A stretch of 64,000 bases of DNA from Arthrobacter pascens (lineage in GTDB: Bacteria; Actinomycetota; Actinomycetes; Actinomycetales; Micrococcaceae), in contig NZ_JAUSXF010000001.1 in NCBI RefSeq assembly GCF_030816475.1, positions 2,604,001 through 2,668,000 of the forward strand, in the 5' to 3' direction. The notes below the pieces were generated by a model. That model did not search any database. It saw only the letters and a list, made by a program, of their open reading frames with translations, and was not told where the DNA came from. Positions 35,154 through 45,473 of this stretch are shown piece by piece. Position numbers and translations under genes: made by a program. Positions within the stretch are counted from its first letter, which is position 1; each line of letters opens with the position of its first letter.

Positions 35154-35948
35154 CTACCCCACGGCAGGACGCGATCCGAGAATATCCGAACCGATTCGCA
35201 GGTGTGTCGCCCCGAACCGGATGGCCGCTTCAAGGTCCTGGCTCATGCCCGCCGAAATGGCCGTGGCAGAGGGATGGTCAGAGGCAAGCCGGGCGGAGAT
35301 CACAGCCAATTTTTCGAACGAATCCTCCGGTCTGGCTCCAAGCGGAGCGACCGCCATGACGCCCGCCAGCACCAGCCCGTCGGCGGCGGCGAGCTGATCG
35401 GCCAGGACGGGGACTTCCGCCGGTGATGCCCCGCCCCGATGGGCCTCGGCGTCGTCGTCGAGACTGACCTGGATGAAGCAGTCCAGCGGTCCGCGGCCTG
35501 ACGTCTCCTGTTCCCTGGCCACGGCGCGGGCCAGACTGTCAACGAGCTGCAGGCGGTCCACCGAATGGACTGCGTGGGCGTAGCGGACCACCGACTTGGC
35601 CTTCTTGCTTTGGAGCTGTCCCACGAAATGCCACCGGAGCCCGATCTCCGCCAGCTCCGCCGCTTTCGCCGAGGCTTCCTGGTCCCTGTTCTCCCCGACA
35701 TCCAGAACGCCCAGGCCTGCCAGGCGCCGGATGTCCCCGGCCGGATGGAACTTGGTGACCACGATCAGCGTGGGCGGCTCCCCGGCCCTGCCCGCAGCGT
35801 CCATCGCGGATCCGATCCGGTCATGGACAGCAGCGAGGCGCTCTGACAGCTCGGCTACCCGGCCGGCGTCGTCCACTGCCCGGCTTGCCTCCATGCCGCC
35901 TTCATCCCTGTCATTCACATAGCTGTCGTTCATATGGCTGTCATTCAT
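35154..35948 (-). CDS. YggS/PLPBP family pyridoxal phosphate-binding protein
   Basis: 264 aa if read from the ATG at 35948, which overlaps the pgeF stop by eight bases. The fold-type III barrel core starts RVAELSERLAAVHDRIG, with the PLP lysine K66 in LIVVTKFHP, then VGENRDQEA, WHFVGQLQSKK, and SAGMSQDLEAAIRFGATHLRIGSDILGSR. Such proteins keep PLP homeostasis and have no known catalytic role. The first 15 residues are a three-unit repeat, MNDSH-MNDSY-VNDRD, and each unit carries a possible start codon; a further ATG at 35894 has AAGG 4 nt upstream and would give the usual family length (246 aa). Confidence 0.93.
   Translation of the reverse strand: MNDSHMNDSYVNDRDEGGMEASRAVDDAGRVAELSERLAAVHDRIGSAMDAAGRAGEPPTLIVVTKFHPAGDIRRLAGLGVLDVGENRDQEASAKAAELAEIGLRWHFVGQLQSKKAKSVVRYAHAVHSVDRLQLVDSLARAVAREQETSGRGPLDCFIQVSLDDDAEAHRGGASPAEVPVLADQLAAADGLVLAGVMAVAPLGARPEDSFEKLAVISARLASDHPSATAISAGMSQDLEAAIRFGATHLRIGSDILGSRPAVG
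35904..35948 (-). repeat. Three tandem 15-bp repeats at the yggS start
   Basis: Units 35948-35934, 35933-35919 and 35918-35904 (minus strand) match at most positions and encode MNDSH, MNDSY and VNDRD. The first overlaps the pgeF stop codon. Each unit begins with ATG or GTG. Confidence 0.85.
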
Positions 35949-36630
35949 GCTGCCATACCAGCCCGGCGAACCGGCCTGTGCGGTTATTCCGGCGGTATGA
36001 AAAAAGGGACTCGTTCTCAAGGGTGCATGGTCCCGCATACTCAACCACGACGTCCGCCGCCTCCAGCTGGCTCCGCGCCCCGGCCGGAAGATCCAGCGCC
36101 GGCGTCCCCCACGTCGTGGTGGACAGCGTTGCCGGCACCGAGGCAGCCACAGTGGCCTGCAGCGCTGCCGGCACTTCGTAGCAGGAACCGCAGATCGATG
36201 GCCCAAGCCATGCCCGGATTCCGGACGCGCCGAGGGAGCGCATCCGGTCCACCACCGAAGGAATGATGGCATTGGCTATCCCCGGCCGTCCGGCGTGCAC
36301 CGCGGCGAGGACAGGCCGGTCCGAGGCCTGGCCCACCAGCAGTACCGGAATGCAGTCAGCCACCATAACGGCCAGCGGCAGGCCTTTCGAAACCATGGCG
36401 TCGGCCTCGGGCGCAGGCATTCCGGCCTCCATCACGGCCACATGGGTGCCGTGCACCTGGTCCATGAATTGAAGGGAGCCGGGAGAGATGCCTGCTGACC
36501 GCTCCAGCCCCGCACGCCGGTGAATCACCTCAGCGGCGTTGTCCCCCACGTGCAGGGCCAGGTTTCCTGCGCCGGCGTCGGTGAATGCCACAGACACCCC
36601 GGGGAGGACTTCCGCCCGTGAGAAGAACAA
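35941..36630 (-). CDS. pgeF: Purine nucleoside phosphorylase/YlmD-PgeF family (former polyphenol oxidase)
   Basis: 229 aa from a TTG start at 36630, eight bases after the ftsZ stop. Proteins of the YfiH/YlmD/PgeF family act on nucleosides, or remove wrongly built muropeptide precursors in E. coli (PgeF). Visible family blocks: QVHGTHVAVM, ADAMVSKGLPLAVMVADCIPVLL with the metal cysteine, and LGPSICGSCYEVP. The second motif reads HAGRPG where most members have HAGWRG. Located between ftsZ and yggS, as in many actinobacteria. Translationally coupled to yggS. Confidence 0.9.
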   Translation of the reverse strand: MFFSRAEVLPGVSVAFTDAGAGNLALHVGDNAAEVIHRRAGLERSAGISPGSLQFMDQVHGTHVAVMEAGMPAPEADAMVSKGLPLAVMVADCIPVLLVGQASDRPVLAAVHAGRPGIANAIIPSVVDRMRSLGASGIRAWLGPSICGSCYEVPAALQATVAASVPATLSTTTWGTPALDLPAGARSQLEAADVVVEYAGPCTLENESLFSYRRNNRTGRFAGLVWQHE

Positions 36631-36638
36631 TCCGTGCC

Positions 36639-37871
36639 CTACTTCAGGAAGTCGGGAACATCCAGGTCATCGGCGTGGTGACCGGTGAGATCAGGCTCCA
36701 CTACCGACGGCAGGTCGACGTCGAATCCCGAGTCTGCCGGAACGGCGGACTGACGCTGCTGGCCCCAGTTGCTAAGTCCTGACGCGCCGACTCCGGCGTG
36801 CACGGGCTGGACATTCATCTGGTGGCTGCCGCCCGGCGACGGTGCCTGGGCAGGGGCAGACGGAGCGGCAGGCCGCTGCGGCGCCACCTGGGGCTGTGAC
36901 TGGTCCATGGACGGCGAGGTTGCCTTGACGTCGTCGAAACCGGCAGCGATGACCGTTACGCGGGCCTCGTCGCCGAGGGCGTCGTCAATGACGGCGCCGA
37001 AGATGATGTTGGCCTCGGGGTGGGCAACTTCCTGCACCAGGCGGGCCGCCTCGTTGATCTCGAACAGGCCAAGATCGGATCCGCCCTGGATGGAGAGCAG
37101 CACGCCGTGGGCGCCGTCGATGGAGGCTTCCAGCAGGGGTGAGGCGATGGCCAGCTCCGCAGCCTTGACGGCCCGGTCCTCGCCACGAGCGGAACCGATA
37201 CCCATCAATGCCGAGCCCGCACCCTGCATGACGGATTTCACGTCGGCGAAGTCGAGGTTGATCAGGCCGGGAGTGGTGATGAGGTCCGTGATGCCCTGGA
37301 CACCGGACAGCAGGACCTGGTCAGCGGAACGGAAGGCGTCCAGGACGGAGACGTTGCGGTCGCTGATCGAAAGGAGCCTGTCATTCGGGATGACGATCAG
37401 GGTGTCCACTTCGTCGCGGAGTGCGTCAATGCCAGCCTCGGCGGAGCCGGCGCGGCGGCGGCCTTCGAAGGTGAACGGCCGGGTGACGACGCCGATGGTG
37501 AGGGCGCCCAGGGAGCGGGCGATGCGCGCCACGACGGGGGCGCCGCCAGTACCCGTGCCGCCGCCTTCACCGGCCGTCACAAACACCATGTCTGCGCCGC
37601 GGATGACCTCTTCGATCTCGTCTGCGTGGTCCTCGGCAGCCTGCTTGCCCACCTCGGGGTTGGCTCCTGCGCCGAGTCCACGGGTCAGCTCGCGTCCGAC
37701 GTCGAGCTTGACATCGGCATCACTCATCAGCAGTGCCTGGGCGTCGGTATTGATGGCGATGAATTCAACACCTCGAAGGCCGACCTCGATCATGCGGTTG
37801 ACTGCGTTCACGCCACCGCCGCCGATGCCGACGACCTTGATGACGGCCAAGTAATTCTGCGGAGCTGCCAC
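36639..37871 (-). CDS. ftsZ: Cell division protein FtsZ
   Basis: 410 aa, GTG start. The tubulin-like GTPase forms the Z ring. Features: [16 protein letters not shown], the tubulin signature [11 protein letters not shown], the T7 loop [11 protein letters not shown], and the SFxxS-like region. A long disordered linker (about 315-395, Pro/Gln/Ala-rich) leads to the C-terminal peptide DLDVPDFLK that binds SepF and other partners. AAGGGA precedes the start. The 188-bp gap to ftsQ carries a TTGACA promoter with an inverted repeat, so ftsZ probably has its own transcript. Confidence 0.98.
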   Translation of the reverse strand: MAAPQNYLAVIKVVGIGGGGVNAVNRMIEVGLRGVEFIAINTDAQALLMSDADVKLDVGRELTRGLGAGANPEVGKQAAEDHADEIEEVIRGADMVFVTAGEGGGTGTGGAPVVARIARSLGALTIGVVTRPFTFEGRRRAGSAEAGIDALRDEVDTLIVIPNDRLLSISDRNVSVLDAFRSADQVLLSGVQGITDLITTPGLINLDFADVKSVMQGAGSALMGIGSARGEDRAVKAAELAIASPLLEASIDGAHGVLLSIQGGSDLGLFEINEAARLVQEVAHPEANIIFGAVIDDALGDEARVTVIAAGFDDVKATSPSMDQSQPQVAPQRPAAPSAPAQAPSPGGSHQMNVQPVHAGVGASGLSNWGQQRQSAVPADSGFDVDLPSVVEPDLTGHHADDLDVPDFLK

Positions 37872-37937
37872 GTTACGTGTCCCTTGTTCGTGTTTGGTGC
37901 GAAAACTGATGGAGTCGGGCTTGAAGCTTGGAACCTT

Positions 37938-37969
37938 AACCTTCGAGTTGAAGGTTATAGTTATGTCAA
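37938..37969 (-). promoter_or_regulatory. Candidate ftsZ promoter with inverted repeat
   Basis: On the minus strand TTGACA (complement 37964-37969) is followed after 17 bp by TCGAAG (complement 37941-37946). A perfect 7-bp inverted repeat (37938-37944 with 37950-37956, 5-nt loop) covers that -10 region. It could be an operator or a 5' hairpin in the ftsZ mRNA. Confidence 0.55.
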
Positions 37970-38059
37970 GTAACTCATGTCTGTGACGCTATTTCCTCTG
38001 GTTCTGACATTCAATAACCGGGGCCGCGTGTCGTGGGAATACCGGGAAAATAAAGCATT

Positions 38060-38971
38060 TCATCGCGTCACGGGGTGCCGGGGAACGCTGACGTCGTACA
38101 CCCGGACCGGGTTCTTCGGATCCGCGGGGACCTTCAGGAGTGCTTCCAGCACCCTGGCCTTCAGCTCCCGCTCCCCCGCGTTGCCCCAGACCACCGTCTG
38201 GCCGTCAATGAGCTTGAGTTCGACGGCGTCAACCGACTGGGCGGATGCGTTGGACAACTTGGCCAGGACTTCGGGCGGAAGCGCACCCAGGACCGCGGCT
38301 GTGGCCTGGAACAAGTCCTTGCCGATTGCCCCGGCTCCGCCGTCGATCACGGGCAGCGAAACCGATTCGGGATCGGTAATTGCGGCCAGCTGCACGCCGT
38401 CCACGTCCACCAGCTGATACTGCGCGCCCTGCTTGACCAGGGCCACCGGAACCCGTTCCCGGATCTTGACCACGAGCTCCGATGGCGGCCGTGCTTCCGT
38501 GGTAACTGACTTGACCTGGACCAGCGGTCCCAGGAGCCGGGAGACGTCGTCGTTGCTGACCTGCGGAAGGGGTTTGCCCTGTAGTGGTTTCAGCGCGGTC
38601 TGCACCTGCTCCGGGGTGAGGAGCTTGGTCCCCGAAACGGAAACCGTCGTAACGGCCAGGACGGGGGAAAAGACGGCGGCGGCCAGGAGCCCCGCGACGA
38701 CAGCCAAGGTGACGCATGCCGTGATGAGGATGTTCCGTTTGAGGCGCCTGCCCTTGGGCTCGGGAAAGGCCAGCACATTGTCGCCAGCTGCCGGATTGCT
38801 GTCCCCGGACCGCCTGCCGGAACCCTTCGCCTTTTTCCGGCCGGAGGCTGGTGCAGCGGCGTCAGGTGCGCTCTTGGAGGCAGAGATGACGTCAGGCTCT
38901 TTTACCGGGGCGCCAGTGCCGCTTCCCGAGCCGCCACGCGAAGTGTAGGTCGGACGCCGCGGGCTAGCCAT
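38060..38971 (-). CDS. ftsQ: Cell division protein FtsQ
   Basis: 303 aa. A cytoplasmic N-terminal tail of about 110 residues, rich in Gly/Ser/Lys, precedes one membrane helix (about 93-115, NILITACVTLAVVAGLLAAAVF), then the POTRA domain (VTTVSVSGTKLLTPEQVQTAL) and a beta-domain, with LVKQGAQYQLVDVDGVQL. FtsQ links the early and late divisome proteins, with FtsL and FtsB-like partners. Start overlaps the murC stop by eight bases. Confidence 0.95.
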   Translation of the reverse strand: MASPRRPTYTSRGGSGSGTGAPVKEPDVISASKSAPDAAAPASGRKKAKGSGRRSGDSNPAAGDNVLAFPEPKGRRLKRNILITACVTLAVVAGLLAAAVFSPVLAVTTVSVSGTKLLTPEQVQTALKPLQGKPLPQVSNDDVSRLLGPLVQVKSVTTEARPPSELVVKIRERVPVALVKQGAQYQLVDVDGVQLAAITDPESVSLPVIDGGAGAIGKDLFQATAAVLGALPPEVLAKLSNASAQSVDAVELKLIDGQTVVWGNAGERELKARVLEALLKVPADPKNPVRVYDVSVPRHPVTR

Positions 38972-40340
38972 CCAGCGCCTCCACGATGCGCGGCCCGAAG
39001 GCGGTGACGTCGCCGGCGCCCACGGTCAGCACGATGTCACCGGCACCTGCCGCAGCTGCCAGTGCAGCCACCGCCTCGCCGCTTCCGACAAGGCGGCCGC
39101 CGGCATTCAGGTGCCGGGTAATGAGCTGGCTCGTGACGCCGGGAATGGGATCTTCGCGGGCCGGATAGATGTCCAGCACCAGGGCCGTGTCGGCCAGGTT
39201 CAGCGCCTCGGCGAACTCCCGCGCAAATTCCCTGGTGCGCGAGAACAGATGCGGCTGGAACAGCACGTGGACCTTGTGCTCCCCCGCTACGGAACGGGCC
39301 GCTGCCAAGGCTGCACGGACCTCGGTGGGATGGTGGGCGTAGTCGTCAAAGACGCGCACGCCGCGCGCAGCGCCTTTCAGTTCAAACCGCCTGGACGCAC
39401 CGGAGAAGTGGGCCAGGGCCCGCGCGGCCGTCTCCGCATCTACTCCCAGCTCAAGGGCGACGGTGAAAGCGGCGGCGGCGTTCAGCGCGTTGTGCCGGCC
39501 CGGCACCTGCAGTTCGAGGCTGAACTGCCCCGCGGGTGACGTGACCGCCACGTCCCCCGGTCCGCCGTCGTGCAGCACCAGGTCCGAGCGGTCCGAGGTG
39601 CCGTACAGGACTACCCGGGTGTTGCCCCGCAGAAGGGTGCGTTCCGCGAGGGCGAGGGCGCCGGGATCGTCCGCGCAGGCGATCAGCACGCCGTCAGACG
39701 GAAGTAGCGCGGTGAACCGGTCAAAGGATTCGTAGACGGCTTCGGCGGTGCCGTAATGGTCCAGGTGGTCAGGTTCCACGTTGGTGACCACGGCCACTTT
39801 GGGCCGGTAGTTCAGGAACGACCCGTCGGATTCGTCCGCCTCCGCGACAAACACTCCGGAGGTCCCGTGGGCCGCGTTGACACCGAGGGCCGGCACATTG
39901 GCGCCGATGGCAAAGGAGGGGTCCAGCCCGGCGCCCTGGAGCAGGACGGTGATCATGGATGTGGTAGTGGACTTGCCGTGCGTGCCTGCGACCGTCACCA
40001 CCAGGTCATCGCCCATCGTTGCCGCCAGCGCCTGCGAACGGTGCAGCACCGGCAGCCCGGCAGCACGTGCGGCGGCCAGCTCCGGGTTGTCCGCGCGGAT
40101 TGCCGAACCGGCCACCACTGTCTGCGCGTCGCCAAGGTTCGCGGCGCTGTACCCTACGGCGATCCTCGCGCCCGCGTCCGCCAGATCCGCCATCACCGGC
40201 AGGTCCTTTGCGTCGGACCCGCTGACGGGAATCCCGCGCGCCACCATGATCCGGGCCACCGCGGACATGCCCACGCCGCCGATTCCGATGAAGTGGACGC
40301 GGCCAAGGGATTCCAGGCCGGGGACGCTGGCGGGAGTCAT
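38964..40340 (-). CDS. murC: UDP-N-acetylmuramate--L-alanine ligase
   Basis: 458 aa. It adds L-alanine to UDP-MurNAc, the first peptide step of wall precursor synthesis in the cytosol. Motifs: [14 protein letters not shown] at the start, the ATP loop [22 protein letters not shown], and [14 protein letters not shown] with [12 protein letters not shown] in the C-terminal domain. It overlaps murG by four bases (ATGA) and ftsQ by eight, so the three are translationally coupled. Confidence 0.98.
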   Translation of the reverse strand: MTPASVPGLESLGRVHFIGIGGVGMSAVARIMVARGIPVSGSDAKDLPVMADLADAGARIAVGYSAANLGDAQTVVAGSAIRADNPELAAARAAGLPVLHRSQALAATMGDDLVVTVAGTHGKSTTTSMITVLLQGAGLDPSFAIGANVPALGVNAAHGTSGVFVAEADESDGSFLNYRPKVAVVTNVEPDHLDHYGTAEAVYESFDRFTALLPSDGVLIACADDPGALALAERTLLRGNTRVVLYGTSDRSDLVLHDGGPGDVAVTSPAGQFSLELQVPGRHNALNAAAAFTVALELGVDAETAARALAHFSGASRRFELKGAARGVRVFDDYAHHPTEVRAALAAARSVAGEHKVHVLFQPHLFSRTREFAREFAEALNLADTALVLDIYPAREDPIPGVTSQLITRHLNAGGRLVGSGEAVAALAAAAGAGDIVLTVGAGDVTAFGPRIVEALDG

Positions 40341-41437
40341 CGGGATACCGCTTCCAGTACAAGACCAGCCATGCGCTGATCGGCGTTTCTGATTCCAAGA
40401 CGGTGTGAGCTGGCGGCCATGGCGGCCAGCCGACGGTTGTCGATGACCAGCGGGATGAGTTCGCTGCGGACCCAGTCAGGGGTGAAATCTCGGTCCTGGA
40501 CGAGCAGGGCCCCGCCCGCATCCACCACTCCCGCAGCATTGAGTGCCTGTTCCCCGTTGCCGACCGGCAGCGGGACAAAGACCGCCGGCACGCCCACGGC
40601 TGCGACTTCACAAACCGTGGCGGCACCGGCCCGTGCGAGCAGCACATCCGCCGCGGCGTAGACCAGCTCCATGCCGTCGACATATTCAAGCTGGCGGTAT
40701 CCGGGCAGCGCCAGGGCGCTTCCGTCGGGAGCCAGGACCGCCTTTCCGCGGCCTGTGATGTGGATTGTCTGGATCCCGGCCGCGGCCAGGTCCCCTACAG
40801 CCGCGGCCACGGTGCGGTTGATGCTCTGTGCGCCGGAGGATCCGCCAGTGACAATCAGTGTCGGCTTAATGGGATCAAGGCCCAGCGCCTTGCGTGCTGC
40901 CGTGCGGGCGGCAGCCCTGTCCAGTCCGGAAATTTCCGTGCGCATGGGCATTCCGACGTGCCGGGCATGACGGAGCCTGGTGGTATCAAAAGCGACGGCG
41001 ACGTGCCGGGTCAGCAGGGACCCCACCCTGTTGGCCAGGCCGGGACGGGTGTTCGCCTCATGAATCACGATGGGGATGCGGCGGCGCCTGGCCGCGAGGT
41101 ACATGGGCGTGCACACGTAGCCGCCTACCCCTACCAGGACGTCGGCGCCGGCGTCGTCCAGGATCCGGCCGGCCTGGCGCACCGCACCGGCGAGCCGGGA
41201 GGGCAGCCGCAACAGGTCCCGGGACGGCTTCCGGGGGAACGGAACACGCGGAATCGTGGCAAGTTCCACCCCCGCAGCGGGAACCAGCCTGGTCTCCATG
41301 CCCGACGGCGTGCCCACGGCAAGGAGGCTGGCCTCCGGTGCGGCTACGCGCAGTGCGGCGGCGATGGCCAGGAGCGGGCTGATGTGGCCGGCGGTACCGC
41401 CGCCCGCCAGGACAATGGACAGGTTTTTCGAAGTCAT
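40337..41437 (-). CDS. murG: UDP-N-acetylglucosamine--N-acetylmuramyl-(pentapeptide) pyrophosphoryl-undecaprenol N-acetylglucosamine transferase
   Basis: 366 aa. It adds GlcNAc to lipid I to give lipid II at the inner face of the membrane. The N-domain begins [22 protein letters not shown] ([22 protein letters not shown]), [12 protein letters not shown] and the C-domain [16 protein letters not shown], with [22 protein letters not shown] for nucleotide-sugar binding. Family length is usual. Seven bases after ftsW and overlapping murC. Confidence 0.98.
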   Translation of the reverse strand: MTSKNLSIVLAGGGTAGHISPLLAIAAALRVAAPEASLLAVGTPSGMETRLVPAAGVELATIPRVPFPRKPSRDLLRLPSRLAGAVRQAGRILDDAGADVLVGVGGYVCTPMYLAARRRRIPIVIHEANTRPGLANRVGSLLTRHVAVAFDTTRLRHARHVGMPMRTEISGLDRAAARTAARKALGLDPIKPTLIVTGGSSGAQSINRTVAAAVGDLAAAGIQTIHITGRGKAVLAPDGSALALPGYRQLEYVDGMELVYAAADVLLARAGAATVCEVAAVGVPAVFVPLPVGNGEQALNAAGVVDAGGALLVQDRDFTPDWVRSELIPLVIDNRRLAAMAASSHRLGIRNADQRMAGLVLEAVSR

Positions 41438-41443
41438 ATGGTG

Positions 41444-42802
41444 CTAGGTACGCTTTCTGGCAGTCTGGTGGTGGCCTGTGGTTCCGCGGCCCTTGCGGGC
41501 ACCGAATTTCAGCATCCGCTTTGGCCTGATGGCAGGGGCCATCTGCTCCCGGGCCAGCGACAGGACCACCCCGACGGCGCACAAAGACATGAGGAGTGCG
41601 GAACCGCCGTACGAAATGAAGGGCAGGGGGACGCCGATGACGGGCATCAGGCCCGTGACGACGGACATGTTGACCGTGGCCTGTCCAAGCAGCCACACCA
41701 TGATGGTGCCGGCCAGCACCCGGTGGAAAATGAGCTCCTGAGCCACCACCACCCGGTAGATGGCCGCGCCCAGGATGGCGAACAGAATGAGGACCACGAC
41801 GGTGCCCACCAGGCCAAGTTCCTCGCCGATGATGGCGAAGATGAAGTCGTTGTGGGCTTCCGGGATCCAGCTGTACTTCTGCCGGCTCTGTCCAAGGCCT
41901 ACTCCGAACCAGCCGCCGGAGGCGAGTCCGTAGAGCCCGTTGGTGGCCTGGTAGTTGGCGTCGACACCGTCGGCGCAGGACTGCCCCGTCCACCATGATG
42001 TGATGCGGCACATCCGGTTTGAACTGGTGACTGCCATGACCGCTGTGCCGGCGGCGGCCACCAGGCCGGCGAATCCGAACAGGTAGAGCCGGACGCCGCC
42101 GAAGAAGAGTGCTGCGGCTGTGATCATCATGATGATCATCGCTGTGCCGAGGTCGTTCCCGAGCAGCACGAGTCCGATTACGGCCCCGGCCAGCGGGACT
42201 GCAGGGATCAGTGCGTGCTGCCAGCGCCGGAGCAGCTTTCCCTTGACCGCCAGGACGGTAGCCATCCACAGCGCCAATGCCAGCTTGGAGGCCTCTGAGG
42301 GCTGGAAGGTGATGCCGCCCAGGTCGATCCAGTTCTTGTTGCCGTTGACTTCAGTGCCCACGACCTGGACCAGGACCAGGAGGACCAGCGCGACGCCCAG
42401 AAGGGGCCAGGCCAGGCGCTTGAGCCAGACCACGTTGATGCGCGACAGAACGAACATGGTGAAGATTCCGATGGCGGCAAACATCCCCTGCTTCAGGGCA
42501 TCGCCGTATGGCGATTTTCCTGCCGCGATGGATTCCACGCTTGAGGCGGAGAGCACCATCATGATGCCGATGGCGGTCAGCGCGAGGGTGGAGCCGAGGA
42601 TGAGGTAGTAGGTGGACCCGTTCCGGGAGGTGCCGTTTCCTTCCAGCGCCGACCAGAAGCCGCGGTACCAGCCCCGGATGCGCGCCGGGGCTGTGGGTTT
42701 AGGCGCTGCGGGTTTTGCCGCCGTGGGCGTAGGCCGAGGGTGTGACGCTGGTTTCCCGGCGCGCGGATGTGCATCCCGCGGGCGGGTGGGCGTGCTGACC
42801 AT
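41444..42802 (-). CDS. ftsW: Peptidoglycan glycosyltransferase FtsW (SEDS family)
   Basis: 452 aa with a Pro/Ala-rich N-terminal tail (about 1-58) and ten membrane helices. FtsW polymerises lipid II into glycan strands at the septum with FtsI. SEDS features: DLGGITFQPSEASKLAL (the catalytic region), GNDLGTAM, YGLASGGWFGVGLGQSRQKY and the final PFISYGGSALLMS. Only two bases separate its ATG from the stop of murD upstream. Confidence 0.97.
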   Translation of the reverse strand: MVSTPTRPRDAHPRAGKPASHPRPTPTAAKPAAPKPTAPARIRGWYRGFWSALEGNGTSRNGSTYYLILGSTLALTAIGIMMVLSASSVESIAAGKSPYGDALKQGMFAAIGIFTMFVLSRINVVWLKRLAWPLLGVALVLLVLVQVVGTEVNGNKNWIDLGGITFQPSEASKLALALWMATVLAVKGKLLRRWQHALIPAVPLAGAVIGLVLLGNDLGTAMIIMMITAAALFFGGVRLYLFGFAGLVAAAGTAVMAVTSSNRMCRITSWWTGQSCADGVDANYQATNGLYGLASGGWFGVGLGQSRQKYSWIPEAHNDFIFAIIGEELGLVGTVVVLILFAILGAAIYRVVVAQELIFHRVLAGTIMVWLLGQATVNMSVVTGLMPVIGVPLPFISYGGSALLMSLCAVGVVLSLAREQMAPAIRPKRMLKFGARKGRGTTGHHQTARKRT

Positions 42803-42804
42803 TG

Positions 42805-44367
42805 TTACTCCTCGCCGCTCTGGGCCTGCCCTTCCACCAGCTCGCGGACAGCTTCGATAAAGGCGTCGCCTCGGTGAGCGTAGGAAGAGAACTGATCCAT
42901 GGAAGCAGCTGCCGGAGCCATCAGCACAGTGTCCCCTGAAACGGCCAGCTGCGCCGCCGACGCAACGGCCCGGGACATCACGGCCTCCCCGGAATCCGGA
43001 GAGCTGCCCGCGATGGCTCCGCCCGTTGCGGCAGTCTGCATATTTTCAGTGTCGCCCGCCGGTGGTGCGATCACTGGCACATCCGGCGCGTGTCGCCTGA
43101 GGGCCTCGGCCAGCGGTGTTGTGTCACTGCCGATCAGCACCACTGCCTTGAGCCGCGCCGCATGATCCCGGACCAGTTCGTCGTAGCTGACACCCTTGGA
43201 GAGACCGCCGGCGATCCAGATCACGTTCTCGAAGGTCGCCAGTGAAGCGGACGCGGCGTGCGGGTTGGTGGCCTTGGAGTCGTTAACCCACAACACATCG
43301 TTCCTGCGTGCCACAGGCTGGATGCGGTGGTTTCCCGGTACGTAGGCCTGGATGCCTTGGCGCACCGCTTTGGGCTCCACGCCGTACGCCCTCACCAGGC
43401 CGGCGGCGGCAAGGGCGTTCGCCACCATATGCCGCGGGGCGAACGGCCCGAGGTCCGCCATCGAGGCGAGCTCGGCGGCGCTGTCCTTGCGCTCCTCGAT
43501 GAAGGCGCGGTCCACCAGGAGGCCCTCCACCACACCCAGCATGCTGATGGCAGGGGTGAGCGTGGTGAAGCCGACGGCGCGGCAGCCCTCCACCACGTCG
43601 GCGTTCTCCACCATCCGCTCGGTCTCGATCTGCTCCGCGTTGTAGATGCAGGCCTTCTGCGTCCGCTCATAGACCTTGGCCTTGTCCGCCAGGTAGGACG
43701 CGTACGAGCCGTGCCAGTCCACGTGGTCTTCCGCCACGTTCAGGCAGACGCTGGCCACCGGCGACAGCGACTCGGACCAGTGGAGCTGGAAGCTGGACAG
43801 TTCAACGGCAAAAACGTCGTATTCGACCGGATCCCGGAGGGCATCGAGGATGGGCGTGCCGACGTTGCCCACGGCGATGGCCTTGAGGCCGGCCGCCTGC
43901 AACATCGCTTCGGTCAGGCCGACCGTCGTCGTTTTGCCGTTAGTCCCCGTAATGGTCAGCCAGTCGGCGGTCTTGCGCCCCGCCCGCTGTCGCAGGCGCC
44001 AGGCGAGTTCGACGTCGCCCCACACCGGGATGTGGGCACGTGCGGCGGCTGCCAGGAGCGCTTGGTCCGGTCGCCAGCCCGGCGACGTCACGATCAGCTC
44101 GGGCAGGGTGCCATCTATCCTCGGAATCCGGCTGACGGCGCCGGGCCCCAGGATGACGTCTTCCGCGCCGACGATCTTCAAGGTGTCGGCCTGGGCCTTC
44201 GCCGTTTCGCTCGTGGCGGCATCGACCACCACTACTCGGGCACCGAGTTCGATGAGGGTGTCTGCGGCGGCGAAGCCTGAAACCCCGATGCCTGTTACGA
44301 CGACGCGCAATCCGGCCCAGTCGGAATCCCAGCTGACGAGGCCCTGAAGGCGTGCGGAAACAGTCAC
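42805..44367 (-). CDS. murD: UDP-N-acetylmuramoyl-L-alanine--D-glutamate ligase
   Basis: 520 aa. I place the start at the GTG at 44367, which forms a GTGA overlap with the mraY stop; an ATG at 44382 would add five residues. It adds D-glutamate to UDP-MurNAc-L-Ala. Signatures: [53 protein letters not shown]-type [25 protein letters not shown]. The C-terminal tail has an insertion (about 440-480, [16 protein letters not shown]) between [10 protein letters not shown] and the last domain, so it is longer than typical 450-residue MurD. Confidence 0.97.
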   Translation of the reverse strand: MTVSARLQGLVSWDSDWAGLRVVVTGIGVSGFAAADTLIELGARVVVVDAATSETAKAQADTLKIVGAEDVILGPGAVSRIPRIDGTLPELIVTSPGWRPDQALLAAAARAHIPVWGDVELAWRLRQRAGRKTADWLTITGTNGKTTTVGLTEAMLQAAGLKAIAVGNVGTPILDALRDPVEYDVFAVELSSFQLHWSESLSPVASVCLNVAEDHVDWHGSYASYLADKAKVYERTQKACIYNAEQIETERMVENADVVEGCRAVGFTTLTPAISMLGVVEGLLVDRAFIEERKDSAAELASMADLGPFAPRHMVANALAAAGLVRAYGVEPKAVRQGIQAYVPGNHRIQPVARRNDVLWVNDSKATNPHAASASLATFENVIWIAGGLSKGVSYDELVRDHAARLKAVVLIGSDTTPLAEALRRHAPDVPVIAPPAGDTENMQTAATGGAIAGSSPDSGEAVMSRAVASAAQLAVSGDTVLMAPAAASMDQFSSYAHRGDAFIEAVRELVEGQAQSGEE

Positions 44368-45473
44368 AGCAGCACAACCCATTCAGCGTAGAAGACACCA
44401 AGTCCCACGGCCACGAAGAGCCCGCCCAGGATCCAGAACCGCACCACCACGGTGACTTCGGCCCAGCCCTTGAGTTCGAAGTGATGCTGCAGCGGTGCCA
44501 TCTTGAAGAAGCGTTTGCCTCCGGTGGCTTTGAAGTAGCCCACCTGGATGATCACGGACAGGGTGATCAGGACGAAGAGGCCGCCGATGATGGCCAGGAG
44601 CAGTTCTGTCCTGGACAGGATGGCGAAGCCGGCAATGGCGCCGCCGATCGCCAGTGAACCGGTGTCACCCATGAAGAGTTTGGCGGGTGACGTGTTCCAC
44701 CAGAGGAAGCCGACAAGGGCTGCGCTCATGATGGCTGCCAGGAGCGCCAGGTCAAGGGGGTCCCGGACCGAATAACACCCGCTGCCTGCCTCGCGTGGTG
44801 ATCCGCAGGCCTGGTTGCTTTGCCAGATCCCCATGAGCGTGTAGGCGCCGAACACCATGATCGAGGCGCCGGCGGCCAGGCCGTCCAGCCCGTCCGTGAG
44901 GTTCACCCCGTTCGTGGCGGCGGTGACGATCAGGTTCGACCACACGACAAAGAGGATGGCGCCCACGACTGTCCCGGCGAACGCCAGGTCCAGCCAGGGA
45001 ACATCGCGCACCAGGGAGATCTTGGTGGACGCGGGCGTGACGCCCTGCGCGTCCGGAAAATTGAGGGCCAGGATGGCGAAGATGACGCCCACGCCGCCCT
45101 GGAGAATGAGTTTGGCCTTGGCGTCCAGGCCCAGGCTCCGCTGGCGGGAAATCTTGATGAAGTCATCCAGGAACCCCACCATGCCCATGCCCACCATGAG
45201 GAACAGCAGGATGAGGGCCGACGCGGAAGGACCCGGCGAACCGGGGTTCATCATCCACATGATCAGGTGGGTCAGGCCGTAACTCAGCAGGACCGCGCAT
45301 ACCACCACGGTTCCGCCCATGGTGGGGGTGCCGCGCTTGGTGTGGTGGGAGGTGGGTCCATCATCCCGGATGAACTGGCCATAGCTCCTGCTGACAAGCA
45401 AACGGATGAACAGCGGGGTACCGACGAGGGCGCACAACAGGGCAAGGCCGGCGCCGATAAGCAGTGCAATCAC
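44364..45473 (-). CDS. mraY: Phospho-N-acetylmuramoyl-pentapeptide-transferase
   Basis: 369 aa, GTG start overlapping murF by four bases. It makes lipid I by moving phospho-MurNAc-pentapeptide to undecaprenyl phosphate. Ten membrane helices; active-site blocks [38 protein letters not shown] and [18 protein letters not shown]. The final [20 protein letters not shown] is also typical. Its last bases overlap the murD start. Confidence 0.98.
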   Translation of the reverse strand: MIALLIGAGLALLCALVGTPLFIRLLVSRSYGQFIRDDGPTSHHTKRGTPTMGGTVVVCAVLLSYGLTHLIMWMMNPGSPGPSASALILLFLMVGMGMVGFLDDFIKISRQRSLGLDAKAKLILQGGVGVIFAILALNFPDAQGVTPASTKISLVRDVPWLDLAFAGTVVGAILFVVWSNLIVTAATNGVNLTDGLDGLAAGASIMVFGAYTLMGIWQSNQACGSPREAGSGCYSVRDPLDLALLAAIMSAALVGFLWWNTSPAKLFMGDTGSLAIGGAIAGFAILSRTELLLAIIGGLFVLITLSVIIQVGYFKATGGKRFFKMAPLQHHFELKGWAEVTVVVRFWILGGLFVAVGLGVFYAEWVVLL

